The position numbers and the translations under genes are program-made. This document shows positions 48,799 to 59,897 of a DNA stretch of 64,000 nt, in pieces. The notes beneath the pieces are model-generated. The model was not told the DNA's origin and made no database searches. It saw only the letters and a list, made by a program, of their open reading frames with translations. The DNA comes from Athripsodes cinereus (taxonomy: Eukaryota > Arthropoda > Insecta > Trichoptera > Leptoceridae). The stretch lies in NCBI GenBank assembly GCA_947579605.1, contig OX388305.1, positions 32,377,542 through 32,441,541 on the forward strand. Reading direction: 5' to 3'. Every line of letters begins with the position of its first letter. Positions within the stretch are counted from its first letter, which is position 1.

Positions 48799-49842
48799 AA
48801 GTAGCATTCACATTGCTTCACTTTGGATGATCATCCAGAGTGTCAGGGTCAAACCTGTTCATCGAAAGTGAACACGTCTGTTCACATTTGTTCATCCTAT
48901 GCTTTCACTGCCATGTCTACTTTCTCACTCATGTTGTATGTAGTTTGACGTATTTTCGTATAAAAATAATTAAACAAATTCAAAAATGAAAAATAACACT
49001 TAAAATAAATTAATATAGCTCTTGACTGCATAATAATTTTGTACATGATTCTGACATTCAATACAAATTCATAGAGAATAAAACAAATAATCATAGACTT
49101 TAATAGTATATACCTAAAGGGTCGTTCACATACGTTCACTTTCAGTGATCACTCCGGATGATCCTCCAAGATGAACAAGTGTGAACAGGCGTTTCATCAA
49201 TAGTGATCACTAGCGATGACGGAGGAAAGAGATTACCACTCTTCATAATTTTGATGAAAGGTCCTTTCACTGAAACGACCATAAACAAGTTTCATCTTAT
49301 TATTTTGTTTTATTCTCTATGAATTTGTATTGAATTGGCTACCCCACTTGTGGGATATGCCGTGATGGTATAGTAGTAGTAGTAGTAGTAATTTGTATTG
49401 AATGTCAGAATCATGTACAAAATATTATGCAGTCGAGAGCTATATTCATTTATTTTAAGTGCTATTTTTCAATTTTTGAATTTGTTTAATTATTTTTATA
49501 CGAAAATACGTCAAACTACATACAACATGAGTGAGAAAGTAGACATGGCAGTGAAAGCATAGGATGAACAAATGTGAACAGACGTGTTCACTTTCGATGA
49601 ACAGGTTTGACCCTGACACTCTGGATGATCATCCAAAGTGAAGCAATGTGAATGCTACTTAAGATGAAACTTGTTTATGGTCGTTTCAGTGAAAGGACCT
49701 TTCATTAAAATTATGACGAGTAGTAATCTCTTTCCTCCGTCATCGCTAGTGATCACTATTGATGAAACGCCTGTTCACACCTGTTCATCTTGGAGGATCA
49801 TCCGGAGTGATCACTGAAAGTGAACGTATGTGAACGACCCTT
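48799..49842. mobile_element. MITE unit 1 with reversed unit 2 inserted in it
   Basis: Unit 1 (plus) is 48799-49115 plus 49661-49842. It starts AGTAGCATTCACATTGCTTC and ends CGTATGTGAACGACCCTT. The ends are imperfect inverted repeats. Unit 2, in reverse (49116-49660), lies between its halves, and its own middle holds a SINE family 3 piece (49336-49389). The TIRs carry GTTCACA. PIF/Harbinger is possible, but a 3-bp target duplication was not confirmed. Confidence 0.8.
49336..49389 (+). mobile_element. SINE family 3 tail with 14-bp target duplication
   Basis: This 54-base insert reads TGGCTACCCCACTTGTGGGA, then TATGCCGTGATGGTATAGTA and a (GTA)n tail. It is bracketed by an exact 14-bp repeat AATTTGTATTGAAT (49322-49335 and 49390-49403). 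It is a 5'-truncated retro-insertion into MITE unit 2. Confidence 0.85.
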
Positions 49843-49845
49843 TAA

Positions 49846-50484
49846 ATAGCATTCACATTCACATTACTTCACTTTGGATGATCATCCAGAGTGTCAGGGT
49901 CAAACCTGTTCATCGAAAGTGAACACGTCTGTTCACATTTGTTCATCCTATGCTTTCACTGCCATGTCTACTTTCTCACTCATGTTGTATCAAGTTTGAC
50001 GTATTTTCGTATAAAAATAATAAAACAAATGAAAAATAACACTAATAAATTAATATAGCCCTCGACTGCGTAATAATTTTGTACATGATTCTGACATTCA
50101 ATACAAATTCATAGAGAATAAAATAAATAATAAGATGAAACTTGTTTTTTATTTATTTATTTATTTATTTAATTCACAATCATACGCCAACAGGCACAAC
50201 ATACAGATTGAAAAACAGAAACAATGAAAAGAAAAATAAAATAAAATTTGTCAATGCTGTGCCCTATTACAGGCATAAATATAGTTTTACTCGGACCACC
50301 CTCCCCCCAGCCCAAGCCCTTGTTTATGGTCGTTTCAGTGAAAGGATCTTTATTATGACGAGTGGTAATCTCTTTCCTCCGTCATCGCTAGTGATCACTA
50401 TTGATGAAACGCCTGTTCCCACCTGTTCATCTTGGAGGATCATCCGAAGTGATCACTGAAAGTGAACGTATGTGAACGACCCTT
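49846..50484 (+). mobile_element. MITE unit 3, interrupted
   Basis: The left half is 49846-50147 and the right half 50319-50484. They match units 1, 2 and 4, including GGATGATCATCCAGAG and GATCATCCGAAGTGATCAC. Between them is a retro-insertion at 50148-50318. Confidence 0.8.
50148..50318 (-). mobile_element. Retro-insertion with (AAAT)n tail in MITE unit 3
   Basis: A (TTTA)n head follows the duplicated target CTTGTTT (50141-50147 and 50319-50325). The interior reads ATTCACAATCATACGCCAAC and later AGGCATAAATATAG. It is probably a 5'-truncated LINE 3' end on the - strand, related to the family at 28745 and 32957. Confidence 0.65.
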
Positions 50485-50524
50485 ACCGATAATAAAAAAA
50501 AAATTATATCAGAATATCATCTCA

Positions 50525-53286
50525 AGTAGCATTCACATTGCTTCACTTTGGATGATCATCCAGAGTGTCAGGGTCAAACCTGTTCATCGAAAGTGAACAC
50601 GTCTGTTCACACTTGTTCATCCTATGCTTTCACTGCCATGTCAACATTCTCAGTCATGTTGTATGTGGTTTAACATATTTTCTTACAAAAATAATTAAAC
50701 AAATTCAAAAATGAAAAATAGCACACAAAATAAATTAATATAGCTCTCGACTGCATAATAATTTTGTAGATGATTCTGACATTCAATACAAATTCATAGA
50801 GAATAAAACAAATAATAAATAATAAAACAAATAATAGTCTGACATATATGCTACCTAAAAGTCAAAATACAACAAATCCATCTCAATACAGACCTATAAC
50901 GTGTTTACCGACTATTAATAAAATATTAACATCGTGCTTAACTAATAAAATATATAATCACGTGACGCAAAATAAAATTTTGGCTGAAGAACAAAAAGGG
51001 TGTCGTAAAAATCATATGGGATGTAAGGAACAACTAATAATAGATTCCGTAATACTTAAACAAATACAAACGCGTAATCGGAATTTAAATATTTGTTATA
51101 TCGATTATCAAAAAGCATTTGATAGCGTACCTCACTCGTGGCTAATAGAAATTTTCAAAATTTATAAAATTAATCCAACAATCATAAATTTCTTAAAAAC
51201 AGTAATGGGTTCGTGGAATATCGATTTAAATTTAAATCTTAATAATAAATCTATAACTCTAAAAGATATTCCTATTAAAAGAGGTATCTATCAAGGAGAT
51301 TCCTTAAGTCCACTTTGGTTTTGTTTGGCAATAAATCCTCTATCCAATTTATTAAATGAATCCAAATATGGAATCAAAATTAACGGAAATACTCGTTTGT
51401 CAACAAAAATATCGCATTTAATGTATATGGACGATATAAAAATATACGCTAAATCGGATACCGAATTAGAAAAACTAATAAGTATAACAAAAAAATTCTC
51501 AGACGACATAAGAATGTCTTTTGGGCTAGATAAATGTAAAACTTTACACATTGAAAAAGGAAAAATTAAAGAATGTCAGGACATAGTTTCTAGTTATCAA
51601 ATTAATAACATGAATAATAACGAAATATACAAATATTTAGGTTTTCCGCAATCTAAAAATTTAAATCACTCTTTAATCAAAACTCAATTAACAAATGATT
51701 TTAAAGATAGACTTAATAAAATATTTAAATGTGATCTATCGGCCAAAAACATAGTAAAAGCAATAAACGCGTGGGCAATCCCATTATTAACATACTCATT
51801 TGGCATCATAAAATGGTCTAAAACGGATCTAGATAAATTAGAAAGACTTATTAGAACACAACTAACAAAAAATAGGTATCATCATCCAAATTCCGCGAAA
51901 GAAAGGTTGGTTCTGCCTAGGAGTATAGGAGGAAGAGGAATTGTTAACATTTCCTCTTTACATAATAATCAAATAGAATCCCTTAAAACATTTTTTAAGA
52001 ACAAACAAAATAATTCTATATTACATAAAATTATAATACAGGCCGATAAAAATCATACACCTTTAAATTTAAATGACGAAACAGTAGGTCCGCGATTAAA
52101 CTATTTAAATATTTTGTTAGAATCTTGGGGTAGGAAGGAACTTCATGCTAGACACCTCAATGATCTCAACCAATCTTATGTTGACAAATATGCGTCAAAC
52201 AGGTGGTTGACCATTGGGGAATTGTATGGGGAAACCGAGGGTTTTATGCTAGCAATTCAAGATCAGGTAATAAATACAAAAAATTATCAAAAATATATTA
52301 TAAAAAATCAAAACATAATTGATGATTCGTGTAGAAAATGTCTGGCCAAACCGGAAACAATTCAACACATAGTTTCGGGTTGTTCCACTCTCGCTCAAAC
52401 TGAGTATACTTATAGACATAATCATGTCGCAAAAATTATACATCAAAATTTAGCTATTAAACATAATCTTTTAAACTCAAATAATGTAATACCTTATTTT
52501 AAATACAACCCGGAACCGGTTTTAGAAAATCAAAATTATAGGCTCTATTATGATAAAACCATAATAACAGATAGACAAATACATCATAATAGACCCGATT
52601 TAGTATTACATGATAAACGTAATAAAATAACGTACCTAATCGACATCGCTGTCCCAAATACACATAATATACAAACAACCGTCGCAGAAAAAATACGTAA
52701 ATATACAGAACTAGCAGGAGAAATAAAAAATATTTGGCATTCTAGGTCCGTTTATATAATACCTTTAGTCATGTCAGCTACAGGGGTAACTCCGAAATCT
52801 TTAATAAATAATTTACAAAAATTAGATTTACCGGTTAATTTGTACATTAAAATTCAAAAATCTATTATAATAAACACTTGTAATATTGTAAAAAGGTTTC
52901 TAAACACAGATATTTCAGGCACAATGCTGGTATTTTGATCCCGCGTTTTGAGCCTAATCCTTTGATATCCTGTATATCTGGATAGGTGAATTTTTCCCGG
53001 CATTAGACTGTTAAGTTTTTGTGTGATCATGACTGATCATATGGAGACTTATCTGGTTGTATAATGCTGAGAAGTGTGGATGGCAATTCTGCCGCCGCGT
53101 AAAAAAAAAAAAACTTGTTTATGGTCGTTTCAGTGAAAGGTCCTTTCATCGAAATTATGACGAGTGGTAATCTCTTTCCTCCGTCATCGCTAGTGATCAC
53201 TATTGATGAAACGCCTGTTCCCACCTGTTCATCTTGGAGGATCATCCGAAGTGATCACTGAAAGTGAACGTATGTGAACGACCCTT
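50525..53286. mobile_element. MITE unit 4, split by a LINE
   Basis: The left half is 50525 to about 50820 and the right half 53113-53286. Both match the other units. The LINE described at 50831-53112 separates them. The insertion point is at the AAATAATAAGATGAAACTTG junction seen intact in unit 3. Confidence 0.8.
50831..53112 (+). mobile_element. 5'-truncated R4/Dong-like LINE with intact RT and endonuclease
   Basis: One uninterrupted frame of 696 codons runs from 50848 to 52938. Upstream codons (NNSLTY) show that the element is cut off just before reverse-transcriptase block 1. It contains QYRPITCLPT, YIDYQKAFDSVPH (motif A), QGDSLSPLWF (motif B) and YMDD (motif C). A zinc motif CRKCLAKPETIQHIVSGC and a C-terminal restriction-like endonuclease (NRPDLVLHDK, then YLIDIAVP) follow. 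The 3' UTR ends in A13 at 53101-53113. The lack of stops suggests recent insertion. An N-terminal domain is missing, so the copy should be immobile unless helped. Clade is by motif only. Confidence 0.85.
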
Positions 53287-53523
53287 CACTTTACTGTACT
53301 AAATTATTCTATGGATCATCTGTCATCACTACATATTTATTATCTATGGGATATTGGGATATGACATAACTGTGGGATATGCACATGACCGTCGAGTGTA
53401 GAGTGTAATATTGTATTAAAAATGACCGTGGCGGACGTAATTTGATAAATGATAAACATAATAATAAATTAAAAATATAACTGTTTCATTTTGGCTGTCG
53501 TTGATTTACTTTTCTTTATAATC
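53287..53523 (+). promoter_or_regulatory. Probable promoter and 5' leader of Ttc19
   Basis: This 237-bp unique stretch lies between MITE unit 4 and the ATG at 53524. It is the only non-repetitive upstream DNA for Ttc19, so its promoter must be here or inside the MITE. No clear TATA box or initiator was identified. Confidence 0.3.
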
Positions 53524-56305
53524 ATGTCATTTAGCTTAAATTATATATTTCGGAATGGACTTCGTGCACTCAAAAGTTATCGTATAACTTACAATATTTG
53601 CAATCGTGTGCCGTCGATATCAAAACCAAAATATTCTATCGAATTATGTACTCAGTTTGTTTCCTCGTATTCACGAGTTTCAGTGAATTATTCTCCTCTG
53701 CTGGGGCTGTCTGTTTTAGGATGGTTAGGATTAGAAAAACCTGAAGAAAATATTGAAGATGAACTTATTATGAATATAAAATGGGGAATACTGCTATTGC
53801 AAAGAAAAGATTACAAAAAGGTATCAATGTGCTACCAACAATTAACGAATAAATAGGATACAAAGAAGTGACAGAAAATTCAAATTATAAAATGCAAAAA
53901 ATTGCTTACAGATTACTGACTGGGCATCTAGACATGAGTATTCAATTGACTGCATTGCAATGAACAAAGAAATCAAAAGTTGGCTAGCCATATATTTAAA
54001 ATGAGTAGCATTTTATTTAAGATGATGTGCTTATAGAACCAATAATATTCTGATAATAAAATTAGTCGGCAATCAATTTTTGTACTGTATTTTCAAACAG
54101 GAAATTACGGATTTAGACATCTCCGGCGATTTACTCCACAAGAGATAGAAGCAATCAAGTATAATGTCTAATATATTTATATTTGTAAATGAAAGTAATT
54201 CATCCTAAAAAAGAAATAATTAAAAAGAGTGCATAAATATACACAACTTTTCATACTTTGGAAATTTAGGAATAAAAGTTGAATTTACATATTTCTCTTA
54301 ATATGTAGTCGTTCAGTTAATATTTTCGTTGCATTGCATATTTTTGGTCGCTCATCTGTCACCCTGTGTGATGTCTTCCATTTTTTGCAGTTTAGTAATG
54401 ATTTTTATTGTCACTCAATATTAGTTGATAATTTAGTTTTCTTTTTAAAACCATTTTACACCTTAAATTCAGCGATAAGATAAGCCACCAATTTGAATGT
54501 CTTAATTTTTTGTTGAAACAGAGTACACTTTGCATGTTTATTACATGCTGCTGGCTACCCCAATTGTGGGGTGATGGTACAGAAGTAGCAGTAACTTAAT
54601 TTTTTTGTTGCACAAATAATATTACTTTCCTATTTGTGGAATATAAAAAACATTAGAATTGATTCATTACTGGTTGACCATTTGCTTATTCTGTCCTCAA
54701 TTTAAATAATATTTCCCTTAACAAATTCAATATGCATATGACTTCTGTAAATGTTAACAATAATCATTTGCCTAAATACATCTACAGCTTTCTTTTACTT
54801 ATTATATACTGAATTCTATTTTATGGAGTTTGACTGATTTGAGAATGTTTTTAGTGACAATAATGGAAAAAAAGACAATGACAGAAACGAGTCTATTTAA
54901 CATTAATGCCATTTTTTTAGTCTGAAAAAATGTTTCACCTGGCTCTGAGAATGGCTCAACAATTGCACAATCAAAATGCGATTACATATATTTATGACAT
55001 GATGGCAAACTTAGCTATGGAAACAGAGGAATATGAAAAGGCTGAAAAGTTGTTTATATCAGTGATGACAAGATTATTGGGAACTGGTCATACAGAAACC
55101 GACATAAAAGTTAGTGAAAACATAAAATATGCACCTAAACATTATACTTAATTATTTATGTAGTAAGTATACTTAATTATTTATTCATTCACATTATGTT
55201 GTGTAAATATTTTCAGAATGTTCACATCAGTTTAAAAATAGCGAGATGCAATCACCTAAATGGAAACTTGGAAAAAGCAAGTATAGGCTATCGCTGGGTA
55301 CTAGATAATCTTGAAAAAATCAAAACTAATGAACCTATTATCAAATTGTTAATAATTGCTAAAGATTGGTGGGTATATTTTTTATTTATTTATTTTAGTT
55401 TTTTTTTAAAGTTCGTGACTAGATTAATAGAAAACTTATGTTTTTTCTACTATGGATTTTTATTATCATGAAAGACATGTTTGGACTTCTAAGGTTGTTA
55501 TCAGTCATAGTCAAAAAACATCTCATTCGATAATTAAAATCCTTATAGTAGAAGAAAAACATTTTTTAACAATCCAATTACGGAAATTACTGCTTTGCAC
55601 CAATACAATAAAAAATATTATTCTTATGCATGGAGTTCACTCAGCGTGCACATCGGTAAAAAATAGCTCAAGTTGAATCTATTCTGTCTAACATTATACA
55701 GAGAACATAAATTGTTTCTTCTAAAACATTACACACATGATTATTTTGATGTTGGCTTCAAGACCAAATCAGGCTCTAGATCTGTAATAATCTTAATTTT
55801 TTTATTCAAGGTATGGACACTGCCTTCATGAACAAAACCATTCTCAGGAAGGGCTAAAATTTATGATGGAAGCACACCAACTTCTTCAACAGTCAAATGA
55901 TAAAGATGATATTGAAGAATTAATATGTCTTGTTAATGACTTAGGAAAAATATATGATGATGTAAGTTTTTTCAGTATCTCATCCAAATAGGTTGCATCC
56001 ATTCCTTTTTCAGTAAAATTTATCAATATAATTTTTTACAGATCAATGATTTAGATAATGCAGAGAAATATTTACGAGAGGCAATAAAATTGACTCGAAA
56101 ATTCACAGATGACACCAATCAACTTGGAGTACTTTATGTAAACCTCGGAAGAGTCTTTCTCAGAAAAGGTTCACCTGAAAAGGCTTTCAAATGCTGTGAA
56201 AGATCACTCAAATTTGCTACGGTAACTAAATCAGAAGAATGTTTAAGTGAAGCCAAGAAATGTTTGGCGGAAGCTGCTAAGCTTCAAAAAAATAAAATGA
56301 ATTAA
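53524..56305 (+). CDS. Ttc19: TPR protein, Ttc19 homologue (mitochondrial)
   Basis: Exons 53524-53820, 54921-55109, 55217-55368, 55811-55961 and 56042-56305 join in frame into 350 residues. The start MSFSLNYIFRNGLRALKSYR is basic and hydrophobic, a likely mitochondrial presequence. It is followed by LLGLSVLGWLGLE, a possible membrane stretch. The rest is a series of TPR motifs: AEKMFHLAL-type, EYEKAEKLF, EKASIGYRWVL, EGLKFMMEAHQL, NAEKYLREAIKL and EKAFKCCERSLKFA. Human TTC19 (about 380 residues) helps clear Rieske fragments from complex III and has this order. The closing exon ends KLQKNKMN. All introns are GT-AG. It stands head-to-head with the kinesin gene and converges with Catsup. Confidence 0.85.
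54500..54592 (+). mobile_element. SINE family 3 copy in Ttc19 intron 1
   Basis: It contains GCATGTTTATTACATGCTGC, then TGGCTACCCCAATTGTGGGG and TGATGGTACAGAAGTAGCAG. The 5' half matches 26436-26533. Confidence 0.6.
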
Positions 56306-56399
56306 TTCTAGGAATCAACACAATATTTTTTAATTCATACTTGAGCAATTCACTCTAAAATATCAATGAAATAGGTACATATTTTATGGTTTAATAATG

Positions 56400-56700
56400 A
56401 AATCTCAAGACTACGGTGGTTTGGACATAATGAACGAGGCAAGAATGACAAAGAGGATATACTTGTCTGAAAGAAAGGGTGTGAGGAAACGCGGGTGTCC
56501 GAGAACCACGTGGCTTGATCACGTGGATCAAATTCTCAAAGACGGCGTGTTGAGTAAGAGGAACCGACGTGCGTGTATGAGAAACTGTATGAATGTGGAG
56601 GAAGCGAAGGAAGTGTGTAAGGATAGATCTGTTTGGCGTTCCGTTCTCTCTGCCTACCCCACTTGGGACACGGCGTGAGGGTATAGTATAGTAGATTATT
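56400..56700 (+). mobile_element. LINE 3' end with readable C-terminus
   Basis: A frame to 56678 encodes NEARMTKRIYLSERKGVRKR, then TTWLDHVDQILKDGVLSKRN, and finally VWRSVLSAYPTWDTA. This is a typical end of an RTE-type LINE protein. Only the last ~90 codons remain. The tail TACCCCACTTGGGACACGGC, then GTGAGGGTATAGTATAGTAG, resembles the tail of SINE family 3. A decayed copy is at 37240-37480. Confidence 0.75.
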
Positions 56701-56877
56701 TTTGTACACAAGAAGAATGTTGTTGGAATCATACCAGCTGTTAGTCAATGTGAAGTCATGAGAAAGAAGTGATGTTAATCCTGCTGCTAATACAAAGAAT
56801 ATATAAATAATAGAAATTTACAAGATATCTATTAAAGTTTAATTTATCAACCGACGGTTCTTGGTGGAAGTTCATAT

Positions 56878-57442
56878 TAATAATTTTTAAAATGAAACAC
56901 GATATATAGTTATTCCACTATTGACTTTATTAATTTTTGCGAGCCGGCTTTCAAGAGCTTCCGCTCTCATCGTCAGGCAAAAGTAAAGTGAAGCTTCATA
57001 ACAAGTTAAGTATGTGACAAATAGAAAACAGGAAAAAAAAGGAAAATATAAAGAGATGTTATTATCATGTATCGTCAACCATATTATTATAATTATGAGC
57101 CGCTGTGGACGGTCTTATATCAAACATCTCCAGCATTTACCTTTGTATGATAACTGGGAAACCACAGAAAACCCTTATCATAGATGTGCATTATTATAGA
57201 GGTTGCCTGAGATGTTTGATATAAGACCGTCCACAATGGCTCATATTTATAATAATATGGTTGATGATACATGATAATAACATCTCTTTATATTTTCCTT
57301 TTTTTTCTATTTGTCACATACTTAACTTGTTATGAAGCTTCACTTTACTTTTGCCTGACGATGAGAGCGGAAGCTCTTGAAAGCCGGTTCGCAAAAATTA
57401 ATAGTGGAATAACTATATATTGTGTTTAATTTCAAAAATTAA
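56878..57442. mobile_element. Large palindromic foldback element
   Basis: The arms 56878-57141 and 57200-57442 are inverted copies of about 245-265 bp around a 58-bp centre. Matching pieces include GAGCCGGCTTTCAAGAGCTT with its reverse, and GGACGGTCTTATATCAAACA with TGTTTGATATAAGACCGTCC. A few mismatches and short indels are visible (GAGCCGGCTTTC against GAACCGGCTTTC). No open frame is supported. A possible solo piece GAGCCGGTTTTCAAGAG lies near 38058-38075. Confidence 0.85.
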
Positions 57443-58372
57443 GATATCTATTATTTTTTTGAGATATTTGATGCATCTATAATATGTAAAAAATATACCT
57501 TATATGTAAATAGAGTAACTACTTATTAATGTATGAACAGAGAGTGTAAGAGTGCTGTATGAGAAAGCTGATAAAATAAAAATTTAGGTGAATAGCCGCT
57601 TTGGTTTTGGATATATGGGAAATGAGAGAGGACAGAATCGCTAAAAAATAATACAAATTGTTGAGAGGAATGGTACTGAAAGACATTATTAAAGGTACAC
57701 AAAGCGTTAAATGGAAGATCATATTATTCAAAACCTTTCAGGACATACACAAGTCAAGCAAGGAGAGCCTATATGAGAAATCGTATGACATTGTCATGTG
57801 CAAAATAACTGCAAAAAGTGACACTTTTTCTTTTCAACCTGTACTACATAAAAGTAAAGAGTTGATTTTTCATTTTATAGCTTACATAATGCTACTGATA
57901 TTACTCAGCAGTAAACTGCATAATTGTCTAGTCCAGTGGTTAGCAAAGTGCGGCTCTGAAGGCCTAGCCTAAAGTCAAATTTCTGAAGAATAAACAATTA
58001 GAAAATAAGTTCCAAAATTAGAATAAAGGTTTACTAAATTAATAAACAGATTTGACTCGTTTTTTTGGATCGGTGTAATGTACATATTTTTGGCTCTTTG
58101 GTGAATAAGTTTGCCGATTACTGGTCTAGTCTAACAGTAATATTAGTAGTTTATATGGGCCTGCTTCACATTCTGAAATAGAAAGACTCTTATTGGACTA
58201 AGTGTCAGTTGTAGGATTTTGTATCCAATTTTTGAAATTAAGAAAAGATAGCGAGAAATCGCAAATAATTTTACTCCAAAATATTAATACATTTATTAAC
58301 ATAATAATTAAATACAAAATGTCATTGTAATTGTGTACTAAGTACATTAATATGTACATGGTGAATGTTGTT
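57443..58372. other. Tail-to-tail region between Ttc19 side and Catsup
   Basis: No gene was recognised. It holds the hAT-type MITE at 57934-58123. An open frame at 57658-57972 runs into that MITE and has no family feature, so it is not called. Confidence 0.4.
57934..58123. mobile_element. 190-bp hAT-type MITE
   Basis: The ends CAGTGGTTAGCAAAGTGCGG and, on the - strand, CAGTAATCGGCAAACTTATT are imperfect inverted repeats. Both are flanked by an exact 8-bp repeat GTCTAGTC (57926-57933 and 58124-58131). CAGTGGTT ends with an 8-bp duplication are typical of hAT MITEs. Confidence 0.85.
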
Positions 58373-59482
58373 TTATTCACACTCTGCAATAAGAACCATC
58401 ATCAAAACACCACAAAGTAAAGCACCAATTTCTTTGAGAGACTGCGTGAACTTGGTGGTGGAATCTTCAAGTAGCTCTGGAATCACAGACACGGTGGCAA
58501 TGTATATGAACCCTCCAGCGGTGAAAGGGAGGATCCAAGAGGAGGTGATGGAGTCAGCACCTCCTTGCAAGAGGAGAGAGAGAGCTGTCCCGGCAATGGC
58601 TCCCACTGCCGTCACCAACTGGAGGCACATGGCCTTTTTCCTAGAACACCCAGACTGTAATAATATCGCAAAATCACCTATCTCATGAGGGACTTCATGC
58701 AATAAAATTGTGATAGTTGTTATCATCCCAATGTTCTTCCCAGCAATATAGGAGGCTCCAATAGCTAGTCCATCTGTGAAATTGTGAGTAAAATCTGCTG
58801 CCAGATTTAAATATCCCGCCACTTTTATTTCATTCTTAGGATCCTTCTTATCCTTTTTACTGCTACTGTGACTATGTCCGTGTTCTGGGTTCATTAACCT
58901 AACAAACTTCTCAACAACTAGGAATGTTATGATGCCACCTAACACAGCCAGGCCAATACTCATGTCATGTTTGTGCTCACCCTCTTCACCAGAATGGTTA
59001 TGACTGTGAGAATGTTCATGACCATGTGAGTGTGGTGTTAAGGCATGTGGGATTAAGTGTAAAAACGCATCTCCCAATAAACCTCCTGATGCAAATGCTA
59101 GAAGAACTTTCAGCAAAGGTTTTTTCTCAATAGTTCCATCTACTGGAACTAAGAATAAAATAAAATAAGGGGCTGCACTAATTAGAAGTGTTGAACCCAT
59201 AGCTCGCATCCATAGATCATAATCAGTGTAGACGTCTTCAGGATCGACACTTTCTTTAGACTCTTGCCTTCCTGCCTCATTCGCCGCTTTAGAATACTTA
59301 AAAGCCGGTGGTTCTTGTGGGCCATGACTGTGAGAATGTTCCTGAGGACCATGACTGTGAGAATGTTCCTGAGGACCATGACTGTGAGAATGTTCCTGGA
59401 AGCCGTGAGTGTGAGAATGGTCATGGGAATGAACAAACATCAGACATGTCAGAAAAATTAGTATACTGACTTTTCTCCCCAT
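58373..59482 (-). CDS. Catsup: Catsup, ZIP7-type (SLC39A7) zinc transporter
   Basis: An intronless 369-residue protein. A signal peptide-like start ([19 protein letters not shown]) is followed by a His-rich lumenal region with three exact EHSHSHGPQ units (residues 30-56). Transmembrane segments then follow, for example [29 protein letters not shown] and [14 protein letters not shown]. The ZIP signature is complete: [10 protein letters not shown] (233-242) and HEVPHEIGD (262-270). A second His-rich loop ([14 protein letters not shown]) lies at 151-164. ZIP7 releases zinc from ER/Golgi. Drosophila Catsup also negatively regulates tyrosine hydroxylase and so catecholamines, which makes its place beside Ddc and amd notable. 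The start is fixed by the signal peptide. Family assignment is firm; the regulatory role is by homology. Confidence 0.95.
   Translation of the reverse strand: MGRKVSILIFLTCLMFVHSHDHSHTHGFQEHSHSHGPQEHSHSHGPQEHSHSHGPQEPPAFKYSKAANEAGRQESKESVDPEDVYTDYDLWMRAMGSTLLISAAPYFILFLVPVDGTIEKKPLLKVLLAFASGGLLGDAFLHLIPHALTPHSHGHEHSHSHNHSGEEGEHKHDMSIGLAVLGGIITFLVVEKFVRLMNPEHGHSHSSSKKDKKDPKNEIKVAGYLNLAADFTHNFTDGLAIGASYIAGKNIGMITTITILLHEVPHEIGDFAILLQSGCSRKKAMCLQLVTAVGAIAGTALSLLLQGGADSITSSWILPFTAGGFIYIATVSVIPELLEDSTTKFTQSLKEIGALLCGVLMMVLIAECE
59315..59422 (-). repeat. 27-bp coding tandem repeat in Catsup
   Basis: Three 27-bp units (59315-59341, 59342-59368 and 59369-59395) encode EHSHSHGPQ. The second and third are identical and the first differs at three bases. 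A fourth, diverged unit (HTHGFQ) follows on the 5' side, to about 59422. It probably expands and contracts between individuals. Confidence 0.9.
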
Positions 59483-59897
59483 TTTGATATTGGTTGTGTT
59501 AATTGATAATATTATAATTTAACTATTACAGTTTAACACTACAAATAACCCCAATTTTCATATGTGCACATGATAATTCATTATAACTGGTATCAAAATA
59601 CACCGTGTAGCGCACAACTCGTTACAATATTATCGAATGGACAATTTAACACCAAAGTGAAAATGAGTCCACAACGCCTATCGAAACACAACATACGCAT
59701 GTAACCACAGAAAGAAACGTCAAAAAGTGCCACAAACTCAAATTAAGATTAGCTAATAGCTAGGGAGATCAGGGTTGCCAGATTGTGTTAGCAAAATTAA
59801 CCCAAATGTCATCGTAATGGCGCCATTTTCGTAAAATTCATTCGCGGTAGTGCGTCGTGCTTTACTTGATTACGTTTTTAATTTGAATAGTTGAATA
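59483..59897 (-). promoter_or_regulatory. Catsup upstream region
   Basis: This short region upstream of the Catsup ATG ends where a TA-flanked MITE begins at 59898. No clear core promoter motif was picked out. Confidence 0.3.

Noticed and set aside
55196..55676. Extra frames in Ttc19 introns 2-3
   Set aside because: They are exon 3 plus intron read-through; the exon edges are fixed by GT-AG and TPR continuity.
57658..57972. 104-codon plus frame between Ttc19 and Catsup
   Set aside because: It runs into the hAT MITE and has no recognisable domain.
58365..59461. Plus-strand frames over Catsup
   Set aside because: They are shadows of the long Catsup frame and its 27-bp repeats.
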